64,000 nt of DNA from an uncultured Balneola sp. (GTDB lineage: Bacteria; Bacteroidota; Rhodothermia; Balneolales; Balneolaceae), in the NCBI GenBank assembly GCA_902529365.1, contig CABZWK010000010.1, positions 1-64,000 on the forward strand. Direction: 5' to 3'. A program made the position numbers and the translations under genes. Shown one piece after another: positions 18,899-27,637 of the stretch. The stretch's first letter is position 1. Each line of letters begins with the position of its first letter. The notes beneath the pieces are model-generated. The model worked only from the letters and a program-made list of their open reading frames with translations, had not been told where the DNA came from and did not search any database.

Positions 18899-19342
18899 AT
18901 GAGTATCTTAGAAGTCATTATTTATACCGACGGTGCGTGTAGCGGGAATCCCGGACCAGGAGGTTGGGGGGCTTTGTTACGACATAATGGGAAAGAAAAG
19001 GAGCTCTCAGGTGGAGAAGCCCACACTACTAATAATAGAATGGAAATGATGGCGGTGATCGAAGCAATAAGAGCCATAAAAAAGCCATGTTTACTTAAGA
19101 TTCATAGCGATAGTGCATTAATTATTAATGCGATGACGAAGGGATGGATAGAGTCATGGCAGGCAAAAGGGTGGAAGAAGGCAGATAAAAAGCCCGTGGA
19201 AAATCAGGATTTGTGGTTGGAATTGTTGGAGGTGATCGGGGTTCATCAGGTGGAGTGGATCAAAGTGAAGGGACATTCGGGTATTCCAGATAATGAGCGA
19301 GTGGATCAATTAGCGGTGCAGGCTGCCAAACAATTTATGTGA
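18899..19342 (+). CDS. rnhA: Ribonuclease HI
   Basis: Cleaves RNA in RNA-DNA hybrids. The 147 residues contain IYTDGACSGNPGPGGWG with the first catalytic Asp (residue 11), TTNNRMEMMAVIEAI with the Glu, HSDSALIINAMTKGWI with the second Asp, and WIKVKGHSGIPDNERVDQLA with the His and last Asp. It lacks an HBD extension. Start ATG at 18899, immediately after pyrF. Confidence 0.97.
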   Translation: MSILEVIIYTDGACSGNPGPGGWGALLRHNGKEKELSGGEAHTTNNRMEMMAVIEAIRAIKKPCLLKIHSDSALIINAMTKGWIESWQAKGWKKADKKPVENQDLWLELLEVIGVHQVEWIKVKGHSGIPDNERVDQLAVQAAKQFM

Positions 19343-19397
19343 ATTTTTTTGTAGATTAAAACTAGATGTTTTTCACAAATCTGTAAATTAAATCACC

Positions 19398-19829
19398 ATG
19401 GAAGAAAACAACGATTTTGCTCCTTTTCACCTTGCTTTTCCAGTCAAAGACTTAACAGAAACGCACCAATTTTATACTCAAATACTGGGTTGTAGCACAG
19501 GAAGAAGCTCTGATCACTGGATAGATTTTAATATGTGGGGTCATCAGGTGGTAGCTCATTTAAGTCCAGATGAGGCAAAAGAAGCTTCCAAAAATGCCGT
19601 AGACGGACATGGAGTCCCCGTTCGCCACTTTGGAGTAATTTTGAGTATGGAAGAGTGGGAAGCTTTGGCCGAACGCGTGAAAACTGCCGGAGTCAGTTTT
19701 ATTATTGAGCCTTATATCCGTTTTAAAGGAGAGGCGGGTGAGCAGGCGACCATGTTCTTTTTGGATCCTAGCGGAAATGCATTGGAGTTCAAGGCTTTTA
19801 ACGATAAAAGCCAAATATTTGCTAACTAA
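19398..19829 (+). CDS. VOC-superfamily (glyoxalase/dioxygenase-like) protein
   Basis: A 143-residue member of the vicinal oxygen chelate fold: FHLAFPVKDLTETHQFYTQI, later VPVRHFGVILSMEEWEAL, and FFLDPSGNALEFKAF. The two beta-alpha-beta-beta-beta modules and candidate metal ligands (His12 region, His in RHFGV, Glu in ALEFK) are visible. Substrate is unknown; close relatives are annotated as glyoxalase/bleomycin-resistance-like. Convergent with the ABC-F gene. Confidence 0.85.
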   Translation: MEENNDFAPFHLAFPVKDLTETHQFYTQILGCSTGRSSDHWIDFNMWGHQVVAHLSPDEAKEASKNAVDGHGVPVRHFGVILSMEEWEALAERVKTAGVSFIIEPYIRFKGEAGEQATMFFLDPSGNALEFKAFNDKSQIFAN

Positions 19830-19873
19830 TACTTTAGTTTCTTATCTAAAAACGATTATATAAGGACTCTCAG

Positions 19874-21856
19874 TTAGGCGTCTTGCTCAAACTCTGCTTC
19901 GATGTGTTCAACACGTTGTTGATATTCTTCCCATTGAAACATGAGCTCGGTCAATTCTTCCTTAATCTTTTCGTATTCTATGCTGTTTTCTTTTACTTGT
20001 ACCGGATCCTCATAAAAATCGACTTCGGCCATAGTTGCCTCAATAGTACGTAATCTGGTTTCGCATCCATCAATAGCAGCCTCTACTTGAGCAATCTTTT
20101 TCTTTAAAGGCCCCATTCGCTTGCTAAGAGAGTTTCGACGTTCTGCTTCTAGGCGTTTTTTTTCTTTTTTTGAGAAAGCATTTGACTCCTCGGCATCGAC
20201 TTTTTTGAAGGTATCTCTACTTTTTTGAGCTGATTGTACTAATTCGGCTTCCTCTTTCTTTTTATCCAAATAGTAGCTGACATTACCCAGGAAAAGTCGA
20301 ACGGATCCGGGTTGAATCTCCAAGACTTTATTTACGATGGGGTCTAGAAATGCTCTATCATGAGAAACAATCATGCAGGTGCCTTCATATTGCTGCAGGG
20401 CTTGTTGTAGAACCGTTTTACTGCTCATGTCCAAATGATTCGTAGGCTCGTCAAAAATGAGAAAATTTGCAGGTGATAAGAGCATTTTCGCTAAAGCAAG
20501 ACGTGATTTTTCACCGCCAGAGAGGACCTTAACTTTCTTGAATACATCGTCGCCAGTAAATAAAAAACTACCTAATATTGATCGCAAACGGCTCTCTTTT
20601 TCACCAGATCCAGCTCCCATCATAATACCAAGAGGGTCTTTAGTATCATCGAGTTCATCTGCTTGATGCTGCGCAAAATACGCATGTTGTACTTTATGGC
20701 CTAGCTTTTGGGTTCCATTTTGAATGGGTTCAAGTCCGCTCATAATCCGGATCAGAGTGGATTTACCTGCCCCATTAGGGCCTACAACTGCTATTTTATC
20801 TTCTCGTTCTATTTCTAAATCTATGCCATCGAATACCGTATGTTCTCCGAATTGTTTAACGACTTGGTCTAATTGAACGACGACTTGTCCTGTTCGCTCG
20901 GGTGTGGGAAAGCGAAAAGATACCGTATCGAATTCAGATTCCACCTCTATTTGATCTAATTTTTCAAGTTGCTTTACTCGGCTCTGCACCTGGCGAGCTT
21001 TACTGGCTTTATATCGAAAACGGTCTATGAACTCTTGAGTATCCTTGATTTGTTTCTCTTGGTTACGTTGCGCATTTATGAGTAATTCTCTTTCTTCACC
21101 CCATTTACACTCATAAAAGCTGTAGTTACCAGCATAATCCTGCAGTTTTCCTTGCCGTATTGCAAGTGTTCGATTGGTTAGACTATCTAAGAAGTATTGA
21201 TCGTGAGAAACTACAATAACTGCTCCATTATACTGAACTAAAAATTGCTCTAACCATTGTAGCGACTCAATATCTAAGTGATTGGTAGGTTCATCCAGTA
21301 ATAGGTAGGTTGGACCTTGCAACAATAGCTTAGCTAGGGCCATGCGCATGAGCCAACCACCACTGAATTCACTTGTGGTTCGGCTAAAATCCTCTGAGCT
21401 AAAACCAAGACCCATTAACACCTTTTCCACTTTTGAGCGGATGCTATAAATGCCAGATTGTTCTAATTCGGTTTGAAGAGAACCAAGTTGATCAAGATAG
21501 CTTTTGTACGAAGGGGAGTTAAGGTTTAGCTCTCCTAATGTGAGTTGCATTTTTTGAACTTCCTTCTCCAAATCAAATATGCCTTGAAAAACACTCTCCA
21601 CTTCTTCTACCACATTAAGAGAGAAATTAGGTTCTACCCCATCCTGAGGTAGGTAACCCAAGCTTTCGGTTTTACCTATGCTCACCGTACCTTTATCAAC
21701 TTCTTGAAACCCCATAATTACCTTGAGTAAGGTAGATTTTCCGGCTCCATTAGGGCCCACTAATCCAATACGGTCTCCTGAATTAATAATAACTGACATG
21801 TCATCGAGCAAGTCTCGATCACCTAGTGAGAGACTAATATTAGCACATTGTAGCAT
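19874..21856 (-). CDS. ABC-F family ATPase (Uup/YheS-like)
   Basis: A soluble twin-ATPase protein of 660 residues that acts on ribosomes rather than as a transporter. Two Walker A loops GPNGAGKST (about residues 36-44 and 360-368), signature motifs FSGGWLMRMALAKLLL and LSGGEKSRLALAKMLL, and two Walker B segments (LLLDEPTNHLD, LIFDEPTNHLD) are intact. A P-site-tRNA-interaction-type linker, rich in Lys/Arg/Gln, lies between them and a charged coiled coil forms the C-terminus, as in Uup/YheS. No transmembrane partner is nearby. It follows the aspartokinase-like gene by 5 bases, in the same direction. Confidence 0.93.
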   Translation of the reverse strand: MLQCANISLSLGDRDLLDDMSVIINSGDRIGLVGPNGAGKSTLLKVIMGFQEVDKGTVSIGKTESLGYLPQDGVEPNFSLNVVEEVESVFQGIFDLEKEVQKMQLTLGELNLNSPSYKSYLDQLGSLQTELEQSGIYSIRSKVEKVLMGLGFSSEDFSRTTSEFSGGWLMRMALAKLLLQGPTYLLLDEPTNHLDIESLQWLEQFLVQYNGAVIVVSHDQYFLDSLTNRTLAIRQGKLQDYAGNYSFYECKWGEERELLINAQRNQEKQIKDTQEFIDRFRYKASKARQVQSRVKQLEKLDQIEVESEFDTVSFRFPTPERTGQVVVQLDQVVKQFGEHTVFDGIDLEIEREDKIAVVGPNGAGKSTLIRIMSGLEPIQNGTQKLGHKVQHAYFAQHQADELDDTKDPLGIMMGAGSGEKESRLRSILGSFLFTGDDVFKKVKVLSGGEKSRLALAKMLLSPANFLIFDEPTNHLDMSSKTVLQQALQQYEGTCMIVSHDRAFLDPIVNKVLEIQPGSVRLFLGNVSYYLDKKKEEAELVQSAQKSRDTFKKVDAEESNAFSKKEKKRLEAERRNSLSKRMGPLKKKIAQVEAAIDGCETRLRTIEATMAEVDFYEDPVQVKENSIEYEKIKEELTELMFQWEEYQQRVEHIEAEFEQDA

Positions 21857-21861
21857 AATCT

Positions 21862-22569
21862 TTAGTTGGTAAATTCAATGGATTTTGCTTCAAGTGCACC
21901 CGCTATCAGCCGAGCGGTAATATCTAAGCCATCCGGGCCTAGCTGGGACATCGATTTTTCCTGACTAATACCGTATCCACCTCCCATAATTGGAGTGAAG
22001 CCATTTTCTATGAGGGTTTCAAGAGATCCGCAATGCTGGTAAACGCTCATCGTATTGGGGTTTGCTTGGCCATATTCATTATCGGTTTTTATGAGCTTAG
22101 TAGCCTCAACATATTGTGTAAGTATTCCCCATGCAAGAGCCGTTTGGCTTAGTACAAAGGCGGCCATTTGATCACCAATAGGAAGGATAGAATCCACCCA
22201 CCTGTCTTGATGAGCTAGCATTCTATCGGCATAACCCAGAAGTTTTTTTAGCCGGAAGGTGTATTCTTCCAATTTTTTGTCAGTGGTTTCTAGTATGAGG
22301 GCATTTTTTGGATTTGGATGGCTCTCTAGGGCTTGTTGAATGAGATCATAGTACAGATCGTATATTTCATCACATAGGGCATGAGCTGCATCTAAATTAC
22401 CTGAAACAGCAGTGTCAGTAATAGCTAATAGCTTGTTACGAGTTTGATGGAATGCGGTGATGATGATGATAGCTCGATCGTATTCTTTAATGTAGTTAAC
22501 TGCGTTAATCAGATTGGAAACATCCGTGATACTTAGCCCTTCAAAACTTAATACGTGAATATCTTTCAT
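21862..22569 (-). CDS. Degenerate aspartokinase-like (amino acid kinase fold) protein
   Basis: A 235-residue protein that aligns by eye with the catalytic part of aspartokinase but lacks its catalytic signature. The usual KFGG start is VLSFEGLSITDVSNL, so the catalytic Lys is Ser. The segments VDSILPIGDQMAAFVLSQTA and LIKTDNEYGQANPN match the aspartokinase VSxGExxS and RTNDRFGxA regions, while the GRGGSD nucleotide/substrate loop reads GPDGLD. No ACT domains follow. It sits 8 bases downstream of lysA on the same strand. An activity-lost regulator of Lys/DAP synthesis is one reading; a divergent active kinase is another. Confidence 0.7.
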   Translation of the reverse strand: MKDIHVLSFEGLSITDVSNLINAVNYIKEYDRAIIIITAFHQTRNKLLAITDTAVSGNLDAAHALCDEIYDLYYDLIQQALESHPNPKNALILETTDKKLEEYTFRLKKLLGYADRMLAHQDRWVDSILPIGDQMAAFVLSQTALAWGILTQYVEATKLIKTDNEYGQANPNTMSVYQHCGSLETLIENGFTPIMGGGYGISQEKSMSQLGPDGLDITARLIAGALEAKSIEFTN

Positions 22570-22577
22570 TTTAGCAG

Positions 22578-23765
22578 CTACCTTATATTTGTTGGTGGGT
22601 GGCTAAGTTCATCGGAATAGAGCACAGGAAAATCGGGTCTAAGATTGTATCGGCTTTTCATAACCTGGCCATATGCACCGGCACTACGAATAGCTAAAAC
22701 ATCACCACGTTGGAGTTTATTAAGTGGATAATCTTGGATGAATGTGTCAGAACTCTCACAAATGGGGCCCACCACGTCGTAATTAACTAAAGGTACGTTA
22801 GAGTCGCTCAGACTTAAGGCATCAATTTTGTGGGTGGCTTGATAAAGAGCTGGACGGATAAGTTCAGTCATACCAGCGTCAACTACGGCAAAATTTTTAG
22901 TTGTACGCTCCTTAATATAAAGAACCCGGGTGAGTAGGCTACCTGCTTGGGCAATGATTGCCCGGCCGAGTTCAAAATGTACTTCTTGGTCTTTTCGGTG
23001 ATTTAAATGGGTGTCAAATACCTCAAAAAAAGCTTTTAAATCAGGAATCGGTTCAGCATTTGGGTCACTATAGTTGACTCCAAAGCCACCACCCATATTG
23101 AGGACTTTGATAGAAAAACCACGGTCTTGTATATGCTCAACGTATTGGTTGGCTTTATGGCACAACTCAACAAATGGTTCCAGGCTTGTGATTTGAGAGC
23201 CAATGTGAAAATGAATACCTAAAAATTGAATATGAGAGAAACTGGGCAGTGCATCTAAAACTAAGAGTAGCTCCTCATCACTAATGCCAAATTTATTTTC
23301 TTGTAAGCCCGTTGTGATATATTTGTGGGTATTGACCTGCACATTTGGATTGAGTCGCAGAGCGATTGGAGCTTGTGTATTTTTTATTTCAGCGATTTCA
23401 TTAATTACGATCAGCTCTTGTAGCGATTCCACATTAAAGCAAAAAATACCCTCATCAAGCCCTAATTCAATCTCGGCGTCTGACTTTCCAACTCCGGCAA
23501 AGGCAATATGCTTTGGATCAAATTGGCAATCGATAGCTTGCTTGACTTCACCACCGCTCACACAATCGGCACCAAGCCCTGCTTGTTGTATGATTTGTAA
23601 AATTTTGGGTTCGTGATTCGCCTTTAAAGCAAAATGAATATGATAGCCCTTTTTTGTGCCATGTTCATAAATAAGATCAAGTGTCTTGTCCAGTAAGCTA
23701 AGATCGTAGTAATAGCAAGGAGTAGAGCGATGCTCTAAGGCCGCAATTATGCCGTGAGAATTCAT
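22578..23765 (-). CDS. lysA: Diaminopimelate decarboxylase
   Basis: Converts meso-diaminopimelate to L-lysine. Fold-type III PLP enzyme of 395 residues: the PLP Lys lies in HFALKANHEP near residue 47, followed by GLGADCVSGGE, GIHFHIGSQI, NMGGGFGVNY, ELGRAIIAQAG and GPICESSDTF (the substrate-binding Cys-Glu-Ser motif). YGQVMKSRYN near the C-terminus is also diagnostic. The ATG at 23765 overlaps the stop of a small upstream ORF by ATGA. The aspartokinase-like gene follows directly. Confidence 0.96.
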   Translation of the reverse strand: MNSHGIIAALEHRSTPCYYYDLSLLDKTLDLIYEHGTKKGYHIHFALKANHEPKILQIIQQAGLGADCVSGGEVKQAIDCQFDPKHIAFAGVGKSDAEIELGLDEGIFCFNVESLQELIVINEIAEIKNTQAPIALRLNPNVQVNTHKYITTGLQENKFGISDEELLLVLDALPSFSHIQFLGIHFHIGSQITSLEPFVELCHKANQYVEHIQDRGFSIKVLNMGGGFGVNYSDPNAEPIPDLKAFFEVFDTHLNHRKDQEVHFELGRAIIAQAGSLLTRVLYIKERTTKNFAVVDAGMTELIRPALYQATHKIDALSLSDSNVPLVNYDVVGPICESSDTFIQDYPLNKLQRGDVLAIRSAGAYGQVMKSRYNLRPDFPVLYSDELSHPPTNIR

Positions 23766-23980
23766 AGGTAATCAAAAAAAGGTATATGAGCGTGTGCATG
23801 TGCGTTAGATGGCCACCCAGAATATGCGGTGAATTCTAACTGCACCGAATTAGGAATGAATCCAAGGTCTTTACTTAGATTGGTTTCCAAGCAGTGAAAG
23901 ATAATAATTAAATCGCCCAATTGGGTAGTTAGAAGGTTATATAATGAATCTTGGAGCAAACTGTATTTTCCATTTATCAC
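23762..23980 (-). CDS. Possible small protein translationally coupled to lysA
   Basis: A 72-codon ORF from a GTG at 23980 whose TGA overlaps the lysA ATG by four bases (ATGA). I recognise no family; the tail SNAHAHAHIPFFDYL is His/Ala-rich. It could be a real small gene, or a leader whose translation sets lysA expression. The weak start and lack of homology leave it uncertain. Confidence 0.4.
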   Translation of the reverse strand: MINGKYSLLQDSLYNLLTTQLGDLIIIFHCLETNLSKDLGFIPNSVQLEFTAYSGWPSNAHAHAHIPFFDYL

Positions 23981-24214
23981 CGTATGATTTAGGCCTATTC
24001 TCCTAATCTAGAAGTAAATAATTTTGGTCAAATCCATACTCAATCCGTCAGAACTACATTCATTAACAAATTAAGTTCTTAAATTAAAAGTCCTAAAAAG
24101 AAAAAGTGTATATTCTTATTTAGTTCAGGGAAATTCATCATCCTTACTTCTATGCAACGTACAAAAATATCTGCGTATTGTCCATTGCAGGAATAACTTC
24201 TAGACCAAAAGATT

Positions 24215-26305
24215 ATGGCCAAGAAAGAACGTTTATCAAAGAAATTGACACTATTTGATGTATATGCGGTAAGTACAGGCGCAATGTTTAGTTCAGGTTT
24301 TTTTCTGTTACCTGGTATTGCGGCAATGGAGGCAGGTAACAGTGTATATTTGAGTTACTTAGTTGCTGGATTTTTAATCCTACCCTCTATGCTGACTGTT
24401 GCAGAATTAGCGACCGCAATGCCCAGAGCTGGTGGAGCGTATTACTTTTTAGACCGTAGTCTTGGGCCTTTGGTTGGTACCATTGGAGGATTGGGTTCAT
24501 GGATTGCACTAATTTTTAAAAGTGCATTTGCTCTGATTGGTATGGGTGCTTATTTGAGTTTGTACATTGACCTCCCCATGCTTCCTCTGGCCCTCGTTTT
24601 AACCGTAGTGTTTGGTCTGTTAAATATATTTGGTGCCAAAGAAACAGCCTTCTTACAACGCTTACTTGTGTCGGTATTAGTGTTGATTATGGGGTATTTC
24701 TTGATTGAGGGGGTTGAATATCTAACAGGGAATTCGGTGCTCCCTGAAATGCAAGAAAGTAATTTTCTGACCAATGGTATGAACGGATTTATCTCAACAG
24801 TTGGCTTAGTATTTGTATCCTATGCGGGCCTAACCAAAGTGGCAAGTATAGCGGAGGAAGTTCAAAATCCAGATAAAGCTATTCCATTAGGCATGACCCT
24901 GTCGCTATTAACGGCTAGTATAGTGTATGTGTTAGGGGTCTTTATTATGGTTAAGGTACTTCCAGCCTCTACCTTGTTTTCTAGTCTAACACCGGTTACG
25001 GACGCTGGTTATGTGGTAATTACTTGGATTCCAGAGTCAATTGGAATATTACTAATTGTTATCGCTGCCATCGCCGCTTTTGCATCAACCGGAAATGCAG
25101 GTATCATGTCTGCCTCACGCTACCCTTTGGCGATGAGTCGGGATGGGTTAATGCCACAGTTTTTTGGAAAAATTGGAAGATTTAAAACGCCCCATATTTC
25201 GGTATTAAGTACCACTATTGTGATGATTTTGGTTTTACTACTGTTTGATGTTGAAGCGGTTGCTAAATTGGCTAGTGCATTCCAGCTACTCTTATTTTTC
25301 TTGTTGAATTTAGCGGTTGTTGTTATGCGTGAAAGTAAAATAGAGGCGTACAAGCCTGGTTTTAATTCGCCCTTTTACCCTTGGGTTCAAATTCTAGGGA
25401 TGATAATTTCATTATGGTTAGTCGCTAAGATGGGTCTATTGGCTGTTGGGCTCACTGGGACTTTAGTCATTCTGTGTATTGTTTGGTATTTCTACTATGC
25501 GCATGGTAAAGTTAAACGTCAAGGGGCTATTTATCATGTACATGCTAGGCTTGGACAAATGCGTTATGAAGCGCTTGAACATGAGCTAATGACTATTATT
25601 AATGAGAAGAATTTAGATTCTTCTATGACCTATGAAGAAGTAATTGCTCGCTCGGAAATAATACGGGCACAGTCAGCTGACAAAGACTTAGATATACTTT
25701 CCAACAAGGCAGTCAAGAGCCTGGAAAAGCGTCTTCAAAAAGAAACAAACTTGGAATCGGGTTGGGCTACGACATTGACTGATATGGCTACTCAAGCTAC
25801 TCGATTGAAACAAGGGGTATACTTTAAATATGTTCAACTAGAAGGCCTTCGCATGCCAGAAATGGTTGCAATACAATGTAAGGGTGGACTAACCATGCCT
25901 GCCTTTGGCGAAGAAAAAATTCATGCCCTCATCTTTCTCGTTACCCCTGAAGAACAGCCGTTGTTGCATATGCGGATCATTGGACATATGGCAGAGTTGA
26001 TAGAAGCCGAAGAGTTTTTAGAAAGATGGATAGCTGCTACAAATGAACGTACCCTTAAAGAAGTATTGCTGAGTGATGAACGCCTCGTTCATGTCCGTCT
26101 TCAACAGCATACCCCTGCTGAAGCGTGGATAGATAAAGAAATTATGGAAATAGAGCTACCTGGAGAATGTTTGGTCACCATTATAGAGAGGAACAATGAA
26201 ATAATTATACCGAAGGGACGAACCAAACTTTATTCTGGGGATGTTTTATCAATATTAGGTTATCCAAAAGATATCCAAGAACTACGACAGTGGCTTGGTA
26301 AGTAG
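24215..26305 (+). CDS. APC-family amino-acid permease with EIIA-like and RCK_C tail domains
   Basis: Residues 1-430 are an APC-superfamily transporter with about 12 spans; the first helix carries the unwound STGAMFSSGFFLLPG substrate motif. The cytoplasmic tail (about 430-696) has a helical linker, a domain resembling PTS fructose/mannitol-type EIIA (about 540-620; KYVQLEGLRMPEMVAIQ, then IHALIFLVTPEEQPLLHMRI) and a C-terminal RCK_C/TrkA_C-like domain (EIIIPKGRTKLYSGDVLSIL). The EIIA-like domain has Tyr where the phospho-acceptor His is expected (FKYVQLEGL versus IPHARLEGL), so it probably senses rather than transfers phosphate. It is divergent from lysA; the substrate is unknown. Confidence 0.85.
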   Translation: MAKKERLSKKLTLFDVYAVSTGAMFSSGFFLLPGIAAMEAGNSVYLSYLVAGFLILPSMLTVAELATAMPRAGGAYYFLDRSLGPLVGTIGGLGSWIALIFKSAFALIGMGAYLSLYIDLPMLPLALVLTVVFGLLNIFGAKETAFLQRLLVSVLVLIMGYFLIEGVEYLTGNSVLPEMQESNFLTNGMNGFISTVGLVFVSYAGLTKVASIAEEVQNPDKAIPLGMTLSLLTASIVYVLGVFIMVKVLPASTLFSSLTPVTDAGYVVITWIPESIGILLIVIAAIAAFASTGNAGIMSASRYPLAMSRDGLMPQFFGKIGRFKTPHISVLSTTIVMILVLLLFDVEAVAKLASAFQLLLFFLLNLAVVVMRESKIEAYKPGFNSPFYPWVQILGMIISLWLVAKMGLLAVGLTGTLVILCIVWYFYYAHGKVKRQGAIYHVHARLGQMRYEALEHELMTIINEKNLDSSMTYEEVIARSEIIRAQSADKDLDILSNKAVKSLEKRLQKETNLESGWATTLTDMATQATRLKQGVYFKYVQLEGLRMPEMVAIQCKGGLTMPAFGEEKIHALIFLVTPEEQPLLHMRIIGHMAELIEAEEFLERWIAATNERTLKEVLLSDERLVHVRLQQHTPAEAWIDKEIMEIELPGECLVTIIERNNEIIIPKGRTKLYSGDVLSILGYPKDIQELRQWLGK

Positions 26306-27550
26306 CGATACAAGTTCATCTAGACTCCCTTTGGTTTCGGTACTTTGCTCCATGTCTCTCAACACAAATTGTTCGTCCTGAAGTTCTTGTTCTCCCACAA
26401 TTAAGGTGAACCTAGCAAGTTCGCGATTGGCTTCTTTCATTTGAGCCTTCATTGAACGTCCTGAATAATCCATGCTGGCGGACATGCCATGTGCACGTAA
26501 AATTGGAAGGTAGCCCAAGGCCCACTGCCTAGCGGCATTTCCTAGACTCACGACGTATACATCTAATTTAGTTGAGTCAGTTAATGATATGTTTAATTCT
26601 TCACATGCGATGAGTAAACGCTCCATTCCAGCAGCAAAACCAACGGCAGGGGTAGGTTTACCACCAATTTCTTCCACCAATAAATCATAGCGACCTCCTC
26701 CCGCCAATGCGTCTTGAGATCCTAAATCTGGGCTGCTTAATTCGAACGCAGTACGGGTGTAATAGTCCATTCCACGCACTAAATAGGGGTCAAGGATATA
26801 TGAAATTCCTAGCATATTTAATCCATTTTTTACCTGTTCAAAATGAAGAGCGGAATCTTCATTTAGATAATCCTGAATAATAGGAGCTTTGTCTATGAAT
26901 TTTTGGTCTTCTGGTTCTTTTGAGTCCAAAATACGCATTGGATTCTTGTCTAATCGTTGTTGTGAGAGTTCACTTAGTTGAGTTCTATATGGCTCCAAAT
27001 ATTCTTTAAGTACATTCTTATAACGTTCCCGGCTTTCTGGATCACCGACAGAATTGAGCTTGAGGGTGAAATTTTTTATTCCAATTCGCTCGTAAATTTG
27101 CATCATGAAAGCAATGGTTTCAATATCCGCAACAGGATCAGCACTACCAATAACCTCCAGGCCAAATTGATGAAATTGTCGTTGCCTTCCTTTTTGTGGG
27201 CGTTCGGCACGGAACATGGGACCAATGTAATAGAGCTTTTGGACTCCTCCTCGTTGATCAAGATGATGTTGTACATAAGAACGGACTACTGGAGCAGTAA
27301 GCTCGGGGCGAAGTACATAGTGGGTGTCGCCTTTTTGAAAGGCAAAGATTTCTTTGGTAACAATATCGGTAAGTTGCCCTACACCACGCTTAATGAGTTC
27401 GGTAGGCTCCAATATTGGCGTTCGTATTTCCTGGAAATTAAATTTGGCTGCTTCTTCGTGGATAATTTGTTCAAGTGTCCTCCACATTGGGGTTTCATCA
27501 GGTAGAATATCTACCATGCCAAGAGGGGTGTTGTATGAAGGCTTAGCCAT
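26282..27550 (-). CDS. hisS: Histidyl-tRNA synthetase
   Basis: Class II aminoacyl-tRNA synthetase of 422 residues. Motif 1 (LEQIIHEEAAKFNFQEIRTP), motif 2 (MFRAERPQKGRQRQFHQFG), the HisA/HisB signatures (LVRGMDYYTRTAFE and ALAGGGRYDLLVEEIGG) and motif 3 (AVGFAAGMERLLIA) are present, followed by the anticodon-binding domain (VYVVSLGNAARQWALGYL...). Its 3' end overlaps the convergent permease gene by 24 bases. Start ATG at 27550. Confidence 0.98.
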   Translation of the reverse strand: MAKPSYNTPLGMVDILPDETPMWRTLEQIIHEEAAKFNFQEIRTPILEPTELIKRGVGQLTDIVTKEIFAFQKGDTHYVLRPELTAPVVRSYVQHHLDQRGGVQKLYYIGPMFRAERPQKGRQRQFHQFGLEVIGSADPVADIETIAFMMQIYERIGIKNFTLKLNSVGDPESRERYKNVLKEYLEPYRTQLSELSQQRLDKNPMRILDSKEPEDQKFIDKAPIIQDYLNEDSALHFEQVKNGLNMLGISYILDPYLVRGMDYYTRTAFELSSPDLGSQDALAGGGRYDLLVEEIGGKPTPAVGFAAGMERLLIACEELNISLTDSTKLDVYVVSLGNAARQWALGYLPILRAHGMSASMDYSGRSMKAQMKEANRELARFTLIVGEQELQDEQFVLRDMEQSTETKGSLDELVSLLTKPLS

Positions 27551-27637
27551 AGAGAAGGTTTTTTTAGCTGTCTTTAAGTTATGTTTAATAATGAGTTGAA
27601 AATAGCAGGTATTTCTTAAAACTGTTGTACCATGTCT

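Noticed and set aside
26978-27505. 175-codon open frame antisense to hisS
   Set aside because: Overlaps the catalytic core of hisS with no start-site evidence or family similarity.
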